64,000 nucleotides of DNA from Breviolum minutum Mf 1.05b.01 (taxonomy: Eukaryota > Sar > Dinophyceae > Suessiales > Symbiodiniaceae), in the NCBI GenBank assembly GCA_000507305.1, contig DF239210.1, forward strand, positions 1 through 64,000, read 5' to 3'. Below, in pieces: positions 41,871-52,346 of this stretch (its first letter is position 1; every line of letters starts with the position of its first letter). The notes below the pieces were generated by a model. The model did no database searches and was not told the DNA's origin. It worked only from the letters and a program-made list of their open reading frames with translations. The position numbers and the translations under genes were made by a program.

Positions 41871-42099
41871 CCCTTGTGAACTTGTGAACCTTCCCAAGTC
41901 TCCCGACATGGTGGGAGTTTCCCACTGGTTGAGCAAAGGAAACCAAGGCTTTGAGGGGCAGAAACGGCTCCAACGCCGGAGGCGAGCACTCTTAGCCAAT
42001 GATGTGAAAGATGGCGTGGGACGACACGGAACAACGGTGGTGGAATACCATGAAAGATCCTCCCCCGAAATCATATTTTGGTTTGGTTCCTTTTTGTAA
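41871..42099 (+). CDS. Candidate exon, unrecognised
   Basis: After acceptor cttgtcgtccctcccag the frame reads VNLPKSPDMVGVSHWLSKGN, then QKRLQRRRRALLANDVKDGV. Basic and GC-rich. Minus-strand frames are also open, so strand is uncertain. Confidence 0.4.
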
Positions 42100-42458
42100 A
42101 ACTAAAAGTTCATGGAAATTCAATCATGGAAATATTGCTCATGAAGAGATTGTCAACTTCTACATTTAAAATTTAGATTGAAACTAGCAGTTTCAGGGGG
42201 CAAGACCTACCCTTGCCTCTAAAAAAAGGTAAGTAATATAGCGGCTGAACCAAATAGAGAAAGCCTCCCCCATCTGCTTCAGGGTGATCCTTTTTACCAA
42301 GAATTCAGAGGCATAGGGGGGTTTTGACCTCTTGCAATGGCATGAAAAAAATGGGTAACTGGGGTGATAAACAGAACTTATAGGGGGTTATAACTCTCAG
42401 TTAGTGGTGGAAACCCAGGGCATGTACATATATATATATATATTCCTCAATCCTACAG

Positions 42459-42628
42459 CAACCAACTGGCAACCACATTGTAGGCCAAGAATCTCCCATC
42501 ACCAACTCCTTCTCCGTCCTGGATTTGTAAGTCAAGCATTTCGTGTCCCATATAAATCAAGCAAGGACAAGGCAAGTGTGAGTGAATTTAAGAGGTTTCT
42601 GGGGCGCTCAGAAAAAAAAACATCTTGA
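42459..42628 (+). CDS. Candidate terminal exon, unrecognised
   Basis: Strong acceptor attcctcaatcctacag; the frame contains SQAFRVPYKSSKDKASVSEF and KRFLGRSEKKTS before TGA. 56 codons, entered in phase 1. Basic C terminus. Confidence 0.48.
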
Positions 42629-42766
42629 AGCAGCAACTTCAATTCTCAAGTTGGAATCAAATTTGCGGAATATGCTATGGGCCACTTGGGTTCGATATGA
42701 GTTCTATTGCATTTAGATGAAGGGTACTGTACACATTCAAATTCAACATGTGACTTATTGCAACTT

Positions 42767-43140
42767 TCAGCGGGTACCCCAAGGCCACTTGGCCATGCTC
42801 CTGAGGAAATCTGCAGCATCAATCCTGAAGGATTGAAAATCACCACCCTTTCTGCAGGAATTTAGCAAGTCACCCTCTCGTAAAGAAACATGGCTGGGTG
42901 GAATATCCCCAATTTCAGCGGGAAAATACATCTTCATTCCGGGTCCGTTTTCCATTGCTATGTTAGTTTACTGGAGTGTACCTTCCAGGGGATCTGATTT
43001 TCAATGGCGATCTGAGACTTTGTTGAGGATTGAAAAAAACAATTCAGAACGCTAGATTTGTTTTCCCCCAAGCTGTGTGAATATTCTTGATTGAAAATTA
43101 AAGGGAAAAACATCTTGTAAAGTATCATGCCCTGTGAAGC
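42767..43140 (-). CDS. Two-exon gene end with a family B intron, unrecognised product
   Basis: Exon 43140-42972 follows the strong acceptor gtgctttaccttgcag, includes MILYKMFFPLIFNQEYSHSL and KSQIAIENQIPWKVHS, and ends CTCCA|GTAAAC. Exon 42876-42767 follows TTTACGAG and reads GDLLNSCRKGGDFQSFRIDA and DFLRSMAKWPWGTR to TGA. The junction keeps phase 1 and the intron is the 95-bp element. No domain recognised. Confidence 0.7.
42877..42971 (-). mobile_element. Family B introner (95 bp)
   Basis: GTAAACTAACATAGCAATGG...CAGCCATGTTTCTTTACGAG on the minus strand. Confidence 0.8.
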
Positions 43141-43311
43141 CTGCAAGGTAAAGCACCTTGGGATGATTGCTTGGAGGTGCAAAAACAAAAACATCCTGAT
43201 AAATTACGCTCCAAAAAGACTAGCAAAGCCCTTTCCCAAGTTGATTTCTTAAGATGATGATCCTACAGGTTCCTTTCCAAAAATGGGATATATGTTGTTA
43301 GTTTGCTAAAC

Positions 43312-43398
43312 CCAAACAATCCGTGTATGGTATATCTAGCTACATTTACCCTAAAAATCAATTGAATGTGGGTAAATATGCCAGTCCCATGGTTCCTA
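43312..43398. mobile_element. MITE family D copy
   Basis: GTATGGTATATCTAGCTACATTTACC...GAATGTGGGTAAATATGCC. Confidence 0.6.
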
Positions 43399-44339
43399 TG
43401 TACGTATAGTTTTCATTCCCTCATCGCCACCTTCTCGATTTTTCCCCATTTTCCGAGGTTCGATGGCATTTTTTTGGAAATCCAGGTTGATGGTGTATAC
43501 ACTCTCACAATCCCAATCCACCACAAGAACCCCAACATACCCTTGGAATCTCTCCAAACCACCAAAATGAAAGGGATTTCTCAACATAAAACTGTGTATT
43601 AGTTGGGGGCTTGGGGTATGTTCTACGGGTATGTTGGGAAAATTATTCGGGTTATGCAAGGTGGGCCACGTCACCAGCTCTAAATAGGGTGAATTGACTC
43701 CTACAAGTAGTGGTTATTATTTCACCCCGCTTACCCATTTATCTTCGGCCACTTTCTTGGGGTGAAATCACTCCAACTAATAGAGCGCCCCCCCCTTGTA
43801 CATAAACGTAGGATGTAATTAATGAAGGTGCTTGCAAAAAGTAAATTAGTTTTTCCCCCTTAAGTGGATAAGAACCAAGTCTATGATACAGCGTTCAGGT
43901 ATGAATTCGAGGTTAAACGGTTTCAAATATTAAGTTGCACATATACCGCAAGTAACATTGATTGTTGGTCCGTTTTTCACCTCACAAAACCACAAGAATC
44001 CACCAACACTCCAGCTCACCACGGTGGAACTGGGATCCCCGTACGGGCAAGCCATCTTCGTCTGCCGCAGGATGGGGATCCGGTGCTTAGTTTGACCATT
44101 TCAATGGCATGACATACGACATAGCTACAGTGCCATACAGCGCATGTAGAGTTACAGTAATTTTCTGTAATAATGGATGAATATTGAATGATATATCGAC
44201 CTAAATACTTGCACATATCTAAAAATTACACACATATATATATATTGCACATTGCTTGGACACATGATCTTAAATATATACCACATCGGGCTTGAATGGT
44301 TGAACACCAACAAAAATGCCATCAATCGACAAAACGTAC

Positions 44340-44415
44340 CTTCATCCCATCCCAAGTCATCCAACTCCCTGCTAGGAGTTGAACCAAATTCCTGCAAATG
44401 CGTTACACTCCCCAA
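44340..44415 (-). CDS. Candidate exon after a family A element
   Basis: Starts after ACCACCAACTAG, reads LGSVTHLQEFGSTPSRELDD and LGWDE, and ends at the strong donor GATGAAG|GTACGT. Phase 0 in, phase 1 out. The upstream side has a family B variant directly next to the family A element, so its partner exon is unclear. Confidence 0.48.
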
Positions 44416-44528
44416 CTAGTTGGTGGTTGAACCAACCCGTTTCAAAAAGATGCGCGAGTCGAATTGGATCATGAAACCCCAAGGATCGGGATGAACATAA
44501 AAACATATCTGAAACCACCACCACCTAG
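44416..44528. mobile_element. Family A element next to a family B variant
   Basis: CTAGTTGGTGGTTGAACC...CTGAAACCACCACCACCTAG. Confidence 0.8.
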
Positions 44529-44529
44529 C

Positions 44530-44640
44530 CAAAACTAACATAGCCCCGTGAAAATTTACCTTCACCAAAAGACAAGGATCGTTATCCAAGATCCAACCAT
44601 CATTTTTCAAGGGCGAGCTGCTAAACTTCGGGGGAGTATC
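44530..44640. mobile_element. Family B variant
   Basis: CTAACATAGCCCCGTGAAAATTTACC...GCGAGCTGCTAAACTTCGGGGGAGTA. Confidence 0.65.
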
Positions 44641-44717
44641 TTTCCCATCATTTTTCCATATCTGTTCATCAACTTGGATCAAACATGTGGTGACAATTCA
44701 GGAGTGGCAATCACACT

Positions 44718-44822
44718 GGGATGTCTCAGGAATTTAGTACATGGTAAGTAAAGGGGTTATAACCAGGGTTATAAGCCACTGATCCTAACCTTTGATCCAT
44801 CCACTTCCAACAGGACATCCAA
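44718..44822. mobile_element. Family G element
   Basis: GGGATGTCTCAGGAATTTAG...CACTTCCAACAGGACATCCAAG. Confidence 0.7.
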
Positions 44823-44871
44823 GCAGTTCCAATCCCATGGAGCTGTTTATGAACCACCAAAACACAGGCAC

Positions 44872-44985
44872 CTTGGGAATCGAAATGGCATCTCCACCGG
44901 TGCTCAAACACATCTTGTCGTACTCCCACCTTGGGTCCAAGTGGGGAGATTTTTTTCCAGCTCGGTTTTCCAAGGGTTTAACCAT
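44872..44985 (-). CDS. Candidate exon, unrecognised
   Basis: ATG at 44985: MVKPLENRAGKKSPHLDPRW, then EYDKMCLSTGGDAISIPK, ending ATTCCCAAG|GTGCCT. 38 codons, phase 0. A plus-strand reading that would splice out the neighbouring family G element is an alternative. Confidence 0.4.
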
Positions 44986-45090
44986 CAACATTCATCATAG
45001 CATCCATATATATATATATTATGATGTACCTGATGTATCATATATGTTGATGTACCTGATGCATCATGATATATTGGGTTTACTTGGATA

Positions 45091-45295
45091 TTAGTTGGAT
45101 GTGCTCAAGCTTTGTGAAAACTGATCAGCTTTTGTATCGTCGTCGTAGGCGTTCAACTGGATAGATCTGTTGGGCACATAATTTTGTATGAAGGAATTCC
45201 CAGAATGCAATCGTGGCAAATCAAGGTTTTGTTCACACATATCCTTACAAACCCCAAAAGCGGCAAAGTAATCTGGGTGGTCACTGGTGGCATCA
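45091..45295 (-). CDS. Candidate terminal exon, unrecognised
   Basis: Strong acceptor ggttctctcccttgccag; the frame reads DATSDHPDYFAAFGVCKDMC, SIQLNAYDDDTKADQFSQSL and ends TAA. 68 codons, acidic. No family recognised. Confidence 0.5.
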
Positions 45296-46112
45296 CTGGC
45301 AAGGGAGAGAACCAACCCCAAGCTGTACACTCAACATGGAACCTACAAAATGGATGGTTTCCAAATAAGGAATTCTGAATTCCTACCATTCCAGAGTGCC
45401 AATTTTCAAGTGAACCATCTTAAACCTTAGGGACTTACGATTACGATCACCAATAGTTGCGTTTACTACTTACGTGGACCCGTCCTGGGATGATCCTCCA
45501 CGCAACGCACTTCCAGCGCCTTCTGAAGTCAACAGGTTGGTATCCTGTTAACATTTTTGACGAACGAGTGCTTGAAACATAAACTTCCAGAACTAGCACC
45601 ATAAAACAGGTTTTAACACATCTATATACATCCCGTATTAAAACACTTAATTGCATCATTGGAAACACATAGGTATCATCATTTTTGCAACTCCTTGGGG
45701 GGGATAACGTTCAACAAAAATAACCCAAACCATGACGTGTCCCTGCGTTCCACCAAGGGACAAGTCTGATGGTGGGATCTCCTTGGATGGTGATGCAACC
45801 CCCAACTGAAACAACCTCCTGAAAATGGGAAGGATCTCAATTTACATGTATTTACATGTACCTGGAACTTCAATAAACCAACAATTCCTAGGTATTTTTC
45901 CAAACAAGTTGGTCTGTTTCAACATACAATCGGTTATCTTTTACAAAAACTGGATTGTAGTTCTAGGTAGTATGTGTTTCAAGAATGAACTCAAACAAAG
46001 CCGGCATAGCTGCCATTGGAGATCCACTTGACCAATCCAAGAGGTTGCGTTGCAAAAATGGCAGCCAGGAAATCTACAGGGTGTTTGACTGGAATCACCT
46101 CTACGTAGTAAG

Positions 46113-46658
46113 TCTCAAGTAGAGAAACTCATTGACCTGTTTGGGAAAGGTTCCTTTCCTTTAAAAAGGAAAGTTGATCTTCCAACCCATGTATTTTGTA
46201 TAACCTTACATTCCTTTCTGGTTGGTGGTTGAACCAACCCCTTTGAAAAATATGCGAACGTCAAATTGGATCATGAAAACCCCAACTTTTGGGATGATTT
46301 TTTTCAAAGATATTTGAGTTGCCACCACCTAGCTTTCCTTCAGAAGACTCTCTTTTGTCAGATTTCCCTACACAAAAAACAGCCCGTTTCCAAATCGGTT
46401 CCGCCAGGCTTCGTTGAGTTCCGTATCGTGCTGCCTCAGTTGGGTGTTTTTTTTTCAACTTGGCAAGGCAAACACTTACGGCAGCAATACGCAGAAACCG
46501 CCTCAAAACAAGGTGGGCCCCGGATCCCATGTTATAAGTGTGAGTTGTTATAACTCCATTTTTTAGGGGTTACAGCTCAATATTGCCCATATATTTTAAA
46601 GGCCATTTTTTGGGGTTACAACTCCATTTGCAACCGGTATTAGGGCCCACCTTGGTAA
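46113..46658 (+). CDS. Three-exon gene whose introns are a family A and a family O element
   Basis: Exon 46113-46220 (SQVEKLIDLFGKGSFPLKRK, then VDLPTHVFCITLHSFL) ends TTTCTG|GTTGGT. Exon 46333-46512 starts right after CACCTAG, reads LSFRRLSFVRFPYTKNSPFP and later SSVSCCLSWVFFFQLG, and ends AACAAG|GTGGGC. Exon 46644-46658 after GTATTAG gives GPPW and TAA. All junctions are phase 0. About 100 residues if the first exon starts at the tagtaag acceptor; the true start is upstream. A frame shifted by one is also open through exon 2, which lowers certainty for the last exon. No family recognised. Confidence 0.7.
46221..46332 (+). mobile_element. Family A introner (112 bp)
   Basis: GTTGGTGGTTGAACCAACCCC...TTGAGTTGCCACCACCTAG, GT and AG at the exact ends. 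Confidence 0.82.
46513..46643 (+). mobile_element. Family O introner
   Basis: CAAGGTGGGCCCC...GGTATTAGGGCCCACCTTG. Donor in the left repeat, acceptor just before the right repeat, as at 18487-18611. Confidence 0.72.
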
Positions 46659-46951
46659 GGATGCTGAGAAATTTTCCCTTGTTCCGAACCGTTCTGCTTC
46701 ATTTTTCACGACATGCTTTTATTGGAGTAGAACTTCCTCACCAACAATCGATTCCCGAAAATAGGCGGATAGTGCTACCCGAGCACTGCTTTGTTAATAA
46801 GGCAACTGTGAAGCTTTTGTAAAGATTAATTCAACTTAGGCGGATTGGTGGTCAGTTTGGAAAGCTACTGACAGACCCAGGGGATTCTAGGAAGGAGTTT
46901 CAAAGAGAATCCCCTCAGTAGAAACACATACATCATCCCAAATCATCATTT

Positions 46952-47089
46952 GAGCCACGAAAAAACCCTCCTACTTTCCATCATACTGGTTGGCTAACAG
47001 GGATCCTTATAATGGTTTATTATAACCCCTATACGTATAATCCCCTATATTATAACCCAACAAACCAGGGTATTTTTCGTGGCTCATTT
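46952..47089. mobile_element. Family J element touching a stop codon
   Basis: TGAGCCACGAAAAAACCC...GGGTATTTTTCGTGGCTCA terminal repeats. TGA at the element border ends the gene at 47084. Confidence 0.85.
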
Positions 47090-47524
47090 GGTTGCTTCCT
47101 TGATATTAAAAGAAAGGTCATGTAAGGCGATGAAATTGCTGCCTGTTGCCCTGCGGGGGAACACACGAAAGCTAGGATTCTCCAAATCTATATCTTCTCT
47201 CGGACTATAGCCATGATGACTATAGACTCTAGACCTAACTATATTAGATAGCATTGATTTTATGCGACTTTTCAATACTTTTCATATAACTCTAAGACCT
47301 GTATTATGTTCATAAACAATTATATACAAAAATGTTCTATACACAAGCATCTCTACCTTTCCTACGTATGTACCTGGATGTATTTTCTTCAGACCTCCAA
47401 CCCTGATTTCTGTCAACGCCGAGTGGCCCAAGAGTGGGATCCATCTTATTGGCACCTTTCCTTGGATTCATGGTCCAGTTGATGGGGGTTGCAGGCCACA
47501 ACTGTTTATCCGACGATCCGCCTA
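47084..47524 (-). CDS. Two last exons of a gene, unrecognised product
   Basis: Exon 47524-47374 follows the very strong acceptor tttttgtcccctttcag. It reads GGSSDKQLWPATPINWTMNP and KMDPTLGPLGVDRNQGWRSE, and ends CATCCAG|GTACAT. Exon 47150-47084 follows tgttcccccgcag and reads ATGSNFIALHDLSFNIKEAT then K and TGA. The junction keeps phase 2. The stop is the first codon of the family J terminal repeat, so the element may have set the C terminus. No family recognised. Confidence 0.68.
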
Positions 47525-47568
47525 CTGAAAGGGGACAAAAATTAACCATATGGTAATTGAGCACTTAC

Positions 47569-47682
47569 TGAATCAGTTGACTTATTTGTATCCATTTTGG
47601 GCAGAAAAGGTGATACAATTCGAATTGCCAGCTCATAATCGGACAACCTTTTCCATGACACATTGTGGGTCACGAAAAAGCC
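47569..47682 (-). CDS. Candidate exon upstream of the 47.1-47.5 kb gene
   Basis: 38 codons, phase 0-0: VSWKRLSDYELAIRIVSPFL then PKMDTNKSTDS, ending GATTCA|GTAAGT. Its phase does not match the next exon directly, so it may belong elsewhere or to an alternative form. Confidence 0.4.
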
Positions 47683-47970
47683 CTGCATCATAATTTTCTA
47701 GCCCGATGAAACAATAGCTGGCAATATGATGTAATCTTGGTAAACTATGAATGGTACCCCATCAAGTATGGTCTTGATCAACTCAGCCAGTGGTTGATGT
47801 GTATATGACTGCCATCATCCTCATCATTATACAGTCCTGGCACCTTCATGCAGGACTTGCGATTAGGTCCCAGGAAAATTATCACCATTTCCTCAAAAAA
47901 AAAATCCCCCAGCATGCCCCAGCAAAGATACTCCTATCTCGTTAAAAAAATCTCCCACAAGGGTACCATC

Positions 47971-48056
47971 CCCATCAGATCCCATGTATGCCTACATTTA
48001 CCATAAATTCATGATAAGATGTAGGTAAATATACCAGTCCCATGGATCCTATAGGA
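47971..48056. mobile_element. MITE family D copy
   Basis: CATGTATGCCTACATTTACC...AGATGTAGGTAAATATACCAGTCCCATGG. Confidence 0.65.
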
Positions 48057-48602
48057 TCTATACCCCACCTATCATTTTTAGGTATCTTGCGCCACTCCAA
48101 GCGACGGAGCTTTGCTCTCCATCGGTGCCATAATGTCTTGACCTCCAACCGAGGTCAAACGCCCCGGAGGGTCAAAACGAGAGATGATCAGAAGGAAAAC
48201 CCAGCCCGTCAAACCTGGATGCATGTGAAAAACCAGCCAAAACCAAGCTAAAATACTGTATCTCACCTGGTGAAAAGGAAAAACCATCGACTCAAAAGTG
48301 CCAATAAAGTGGGAATATGTCAGTTCGCAGGAGGGTAGATCTACAAAAGCTTCGAATCACACCAAAAGTCTCAGGTACCAAAAATGCAGGTACCGGTACT
48401 GAACCTTATTTTTGGGCTATTCTAGGGGTGGGGTTTCCCTTACATAAGCCGTATCGGGCCGTATCCACAAAGCTTATATGTGAGGATTCCTCCATGTTAG
48501 GTGCCTGAAATGTTTGGTGACACCTGGCTGATTTCAAGAACGTAAATAACAGCAGTACAAAATGAGACTGGCAAAACAAAATGGGAAACATCTCCAATTC
48601 TT

Positions 48603-48708
48603 GCTGGTGGCTTCAACCCATCTGAAAAATATGCTCGTCAACTTGGAAATCCTCCCCAAATAGAGATGAAAATAAAAAATATTTGAAACTTGAAACCACC
48701 TAGAATTT
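48603..48708. mobile_element. MITE family A copy
   Basis: GCTGGTGGCTTCAACCC...TTGAAACTTGAAACCACCTAG. Confidence 0.75.
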
Positions 48709-48959
48709 AATAACATGGGGGTTGGTGGTGTCACCCTGTGTTTAAATGTATACAACTGATTCAAGGTTGAGCCAAACTGACTCAAGGATACTCAAGGCAC
48801 CCCTTGGACCTTTTGAAAACATCTGAGTTGCCAAGCTGAAACTTTTCAGGTTCTTTAAGTAGGATAGACACTGGAAGCTTCCTATTACACAATGGAATAT
48901 TCTCAGCAAAAAATCTTTGCGACCTTGATTGCAAAGTACATCATAGTACATCAACATAC

Positions 48960-49060
48960 TGTCGGTGGAAGAATTCCGGCTAACCACTTGATGTGGAGAA
49001 TATCCCATTGTTTACAAAGGTTTGATACATTTCAGTTGATGCAGGATTTTTTCCATCAAC
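48960..49060. mobile_element. MITE family F copy (diverged)
   Basis: CTGTCGGTGGAAGAATTCC...GCAGGATTTTTTCCATCAACC. Confidence 0.7.
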
Positions 49061-49126
49061 CCTATCACAATGGTGGCAACTAAAAAATGCAGGGCAAATA
49101 TTCAAAACTCTTTGCCTATCAACCAG

Positions 49127-49250
49127 GGGGTCATTAACCAATCCCAAACAATGTACTGATAAATTTGCCATGTGTATATATATATAAATAAAGAAAAACA
49201 AATATGCATCAAGTTTGATGCCATCAAAATCGGTGAATTCAGTGGTTTTC
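49127..49250. mobile_element. MITE family M copy (degenerate)
   Basis: GGGGTCATTAACCAATCCCAAACAATG...ATGCATCAAGTTTGATGCC. It explains part of a 165-codon minus-strand frame here. Confidence 0.5.
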
Positions 49251-49439
49251 CACGCGCGAGAAACAAGAAAAACATCACATCCATCCATCAAATCCATCCT
49301 CAACTGCCGGTCGAGTGACTTGGCGCTTCGAGCCTGAGTCAACTGACTTGGTCGTTGGATGTCGTTGGCATGTGTTTTTTTTTCTCCCCGAAAATGAACG
49401 AATGTTGATTTTGAAAAGGGACCAACTTTTCTATAAAAA

Positions 49440-49600
49440 GGACATGAGTCATCTTCCAACCATGAATCATTTTCCAAGTTAGTAAGTCATTAGTAACCAC
49501 CATTTGCAAACCATAAAAAAGCCATTTGGAAGAGAAATATCCGCAGTTAGCGGACTTACTAACCGAAGCTGCTATTTGCCAACTGGCATGATCCTCCAAG
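49440..49600. mobile_element. MITE family H copy
   Basis: AGTTAGTAAGTCATTAGTAACCACC...GGACTTACTAACC...ATGATCCTCCAAG. Confidence 0.6.
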
Positions 49601-49911
49601 ATGAGGTAATTTTTGGAGTTACCATTCAATTTCCCCATCTAGTTCCAACCCTGAAAGTTTACAATTGGAAGGCTATTGATTATTGTAGGAAAGTTTGAGC
49701 CATACTTCCTCATGCTTGTTGAACATCCAGAACATGGGGTTTGGTTGGAATTTTGGAATTGTGGCTGAACAATGGGATTCTTAAGGGGTGGTCATCCGCC
49801 TAATCTTCCCTAAGGTTCCCCAATCTTCCCTAGGAATCCTTAGGGTTCCCCAGTTACCCCGTCCCCTTGAACATCCCTCCCTTAAGAACCCTACAATTGA
49901 TTGTTGAACTT

Positions 49912-50052
49912 GTTTTTTTTGTTTATTGTGGTTTGTTGTTGTTTGCATGTTGTTTTTGCTCACTGTTGTTTGTTGATGTTTGTTGTAGGTTGTAGGTTGT
50001 AGGTTGTAGGTTGTAGGTTGTAGGTTGTAGGTTGTAGGTTGTAGGTTGTAGG

Positions 50053-50099
<47 letters not shown>

Positions 50100-50380
50100 G
50101 CTGCTTGTTATTGCTTGTTGCTTGTTGTTTGTTTGTATTGTTTTTTTTGTGTATTGGGGTTTGTTGTTGTTTGCCTGTTGTTTTTTGCTCACTGTTGTTT
50201 GTTGTNTTTTTGTGTATTGGGGTTTGTTGTTGTTTGCCTGTGTTTTTGCTCACTGTTGTTTGTTGTTGTTGTTGTTGTTGTTGCTGTTGTTGTTGTTGTT
50301 GTTGTTGCTGCTTGTTGCATGTTGTTTGTTGCTTGTTGTTTGTTGTTTGTTGCTTGTTGCTTGTTGTTTGTCGTTTGTTC
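49912..50380. repeat. Composite TTG-type repeat left of copy 2
   Basis: Holds (TTGTAGG)n about 49983-50055, (TTG)n, and three copies of a unit of about 65 bp containing tttgttgttgtttgc and tttgctcactgttgtttgttg (49912, 50138, 50206). One N at 50206. Confidence 0.9.
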
Positions 50381-51296
50381 TTCTTCTGCCTTTTCTATGT
50401 ATTTTTAACGTTCCTTTTTCATCCTAGTTCTTGTTCTTGTAACCACGCCAATGGCGTTTCCAATCCCATCTACTCCCCCCCCCCTGGGGCTAAAATAAAT
50501 TAAAAACAATAAATCTATATATAATGTTTGTCTTCAAAAATGTAGATTCATATTAGGATGACATACTTCTAGTTTGGATCATCTAATTCGGCGTCATTTT
50601 TCATTTTGACCTGATCGAATCACTCCAACATGGGGAGATTCCGCTTGACCAAGGGATGGGCCCTTCGACATAAAGTGCCCAACATAATGATGGTATGAAT
50701 TACTATATATAGGGGTCTGCTTTTATAATGACATCTATATATAGGATTATATAGGGTCTAAAATGTATGATTGCACGATTTCTATATAGGGGTCTTACAC
50801 TATATAATCATAATATGTTGATGACGGCAATTGTTAATCCGTAATTATATACAATCACTAGACTATACATATCTATGTCCATGGGGAGACCATGAGAAAA
50901 GATCAGGGGCTTTGAAATTTGGACCATACAGGTTGAAGGGGACAGGTTCTCATCAACATCAAGCCAAAAGTTCAGTAACCCAAACCTATACGGTAGATCT
51001 TGAAAGAGCTGACTGTTTTGGAAGGATGAACTGCGGATTGTAGATACAAAGCCAAACCCATGGTGAAACACCAATATTTAGATCCAGCTTGGTACCATCT
51101 GTGGCGGATAGTTTCCGAAAATGCATACGGGACAAATCTGCAACCTTGAACTTGAAACCTCATCAAACGTGAAAAAATACATGAAAGGGACATGACGGAT
51201 CTGAATGTTTTCCGGCACTCTGACATGATTTTGCGATCATCTTGCAGTTTGAAAGTTGAGAAGTGCAACTCTTGCGATGTTTTCGATATTTACAAC

Positions 51297-52346
51297 TCAG
51301 GACTTCTGGCTGCTGCACTTGCGGCGCTTCTTCTCGAGCTTTGGGTTGGACTTCGCCATCTTCTCCTTCTCCTTCTCCTGCCTCTTCTTCCAAGCCACTG
51401 CCACTTGGAAAGAACGCTCCAGCTCTGCCTCGGAGTGATCCTTGGGCTTCACTCTGAAATGGCGGTGCGCACCACCAACCTGGCACCGAGCATGCCATTG
51501 TTGTTCCCCAAAATCCCACTTCACCCCAGCATACGGCACCTTTGGCTCGAACACAGGCAGCGCCGACAAGGTGCTCACAGCCTTCACCTCGCGTTGCAGG
51601 CCATGCAGCTCTTGGAGCCGCAAGCACTCTGCCTCGGCAGCCGCCTTCTCGGTGAAATAGCCGCCATGAATCCTTTTCTCTGGCTCCTTTGGATTGCTTT
51701 TCTTCATGGGAATATGCACTCGCCACTTCTTGCTCTGCTTGCTCCACAGCACTCCAGGCACATCGCTGGTGAAGTTGAGATCCCGCTCCTTCGGCTCCTT
51801 GACGATGCCCTTGCGCACCAGCTCGGCATGGAAGGCCTTGGCGGCCTCCAGAGCGGCCGCATCAGCCTCGGCCTCAGAGCGCCCATTGACCATGAACTTT
51901 TTGACGGAGAACATGCGACTCGTCTTGCCTTTTCTCTTACCTTTGGAATCGTACTTCGGGATTGGGACCTCCCAAGCAAAGCAGGTGCTATTCCACAGCA
52001 CTCCTGGCACACCACTCTGCTTCACCAAGTTGTACCTCAGGAACTTGTTCGGCTTGAGTACCTCTGCAGTGGCTGGAGCAACAGCATGCGGAGCTGCACT
52101 CGCAGCTTCTCTGACGATTGGATCTTTGGGTTTCAGCTCCTCTGCAGCTGAACCGACCGACCCAAAGACTTCCACTCCTTGCATGGCACCACTGCCTCCT
52201 GTGGATGTCAGTCGTCGAAGACCATTCTCATCGAAGGCCCAACCACGACCAGCCCAAACAGAGGTGGGCAAGTCCCTCATCCAAGGCCACATCTTCATGC
52301 AGTCCATGCCACGGACCTTGTAGTCCTGGATTGTTTTCCACAGCAT
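51297..52346 (-). CDS. Three-AP2-domain DNA-binding protein, copy 2
   Basis: Intact 349-residue frame colinear with copy 1 (one residue shorter, near residue 88). AP2 units begin SGVPGVLWNSTCFAWEV, SDVPGVLWSKQSKKWRV and YAGVKWDFGEQQWHARC. Helices and linkers are almost identical to copy 1, but the strands differ strongly, and the residue x in GVxW differs in all three units (G/G/S versus L/L/K). The basic tail is kept. It probably binds DNA with altered preference. Intact reading frames in both copies imply that both are functional. Confidence 0.85.
   Translation of the reverse strand: MLWKTIQDYKVRGMDCMKMWPWMRDLPTSVWAGRGWAFDENGLRRLTSTGGSGAMQGVEVFGSVGSAAEELKPKDPIVREAASAAPHAVAPATAEVLKPNKFLRYNLVKQSGVPGVLWNSTCFAWEVPIPKYDSKGKRKGKTSRMFSVKKFMVNGRSEAEADAAALEAAKAFHAELVRKGIVKEPKERDLNFTSDVPGVLWSKQSKKWRVHIPMKKSNPKEPEKRIHGGYFTEKAAAEAECLRLQELHGLQREVKAVSTLSALPVFEPKVPYAGVKWDFGEQQWHARCQVGGAHRHFRVKPKDHSEAELERSFQVAVAWKKRQEKEKEKMAKSNPKLEKKRRKCSSQKS

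Noticed and set aside
48980-49477. 165-codon minus-strand frame as a gene
   Set aside because: It crosses degenerate family F and family M elements and has no consistent splice sites; only a short inner part looks protein-like.
49983-50055. Internal telomere repeat
   Set aside because: The unit is TTGTAGG, not TTTAGGG, and it grades into other TTG-type repeats.
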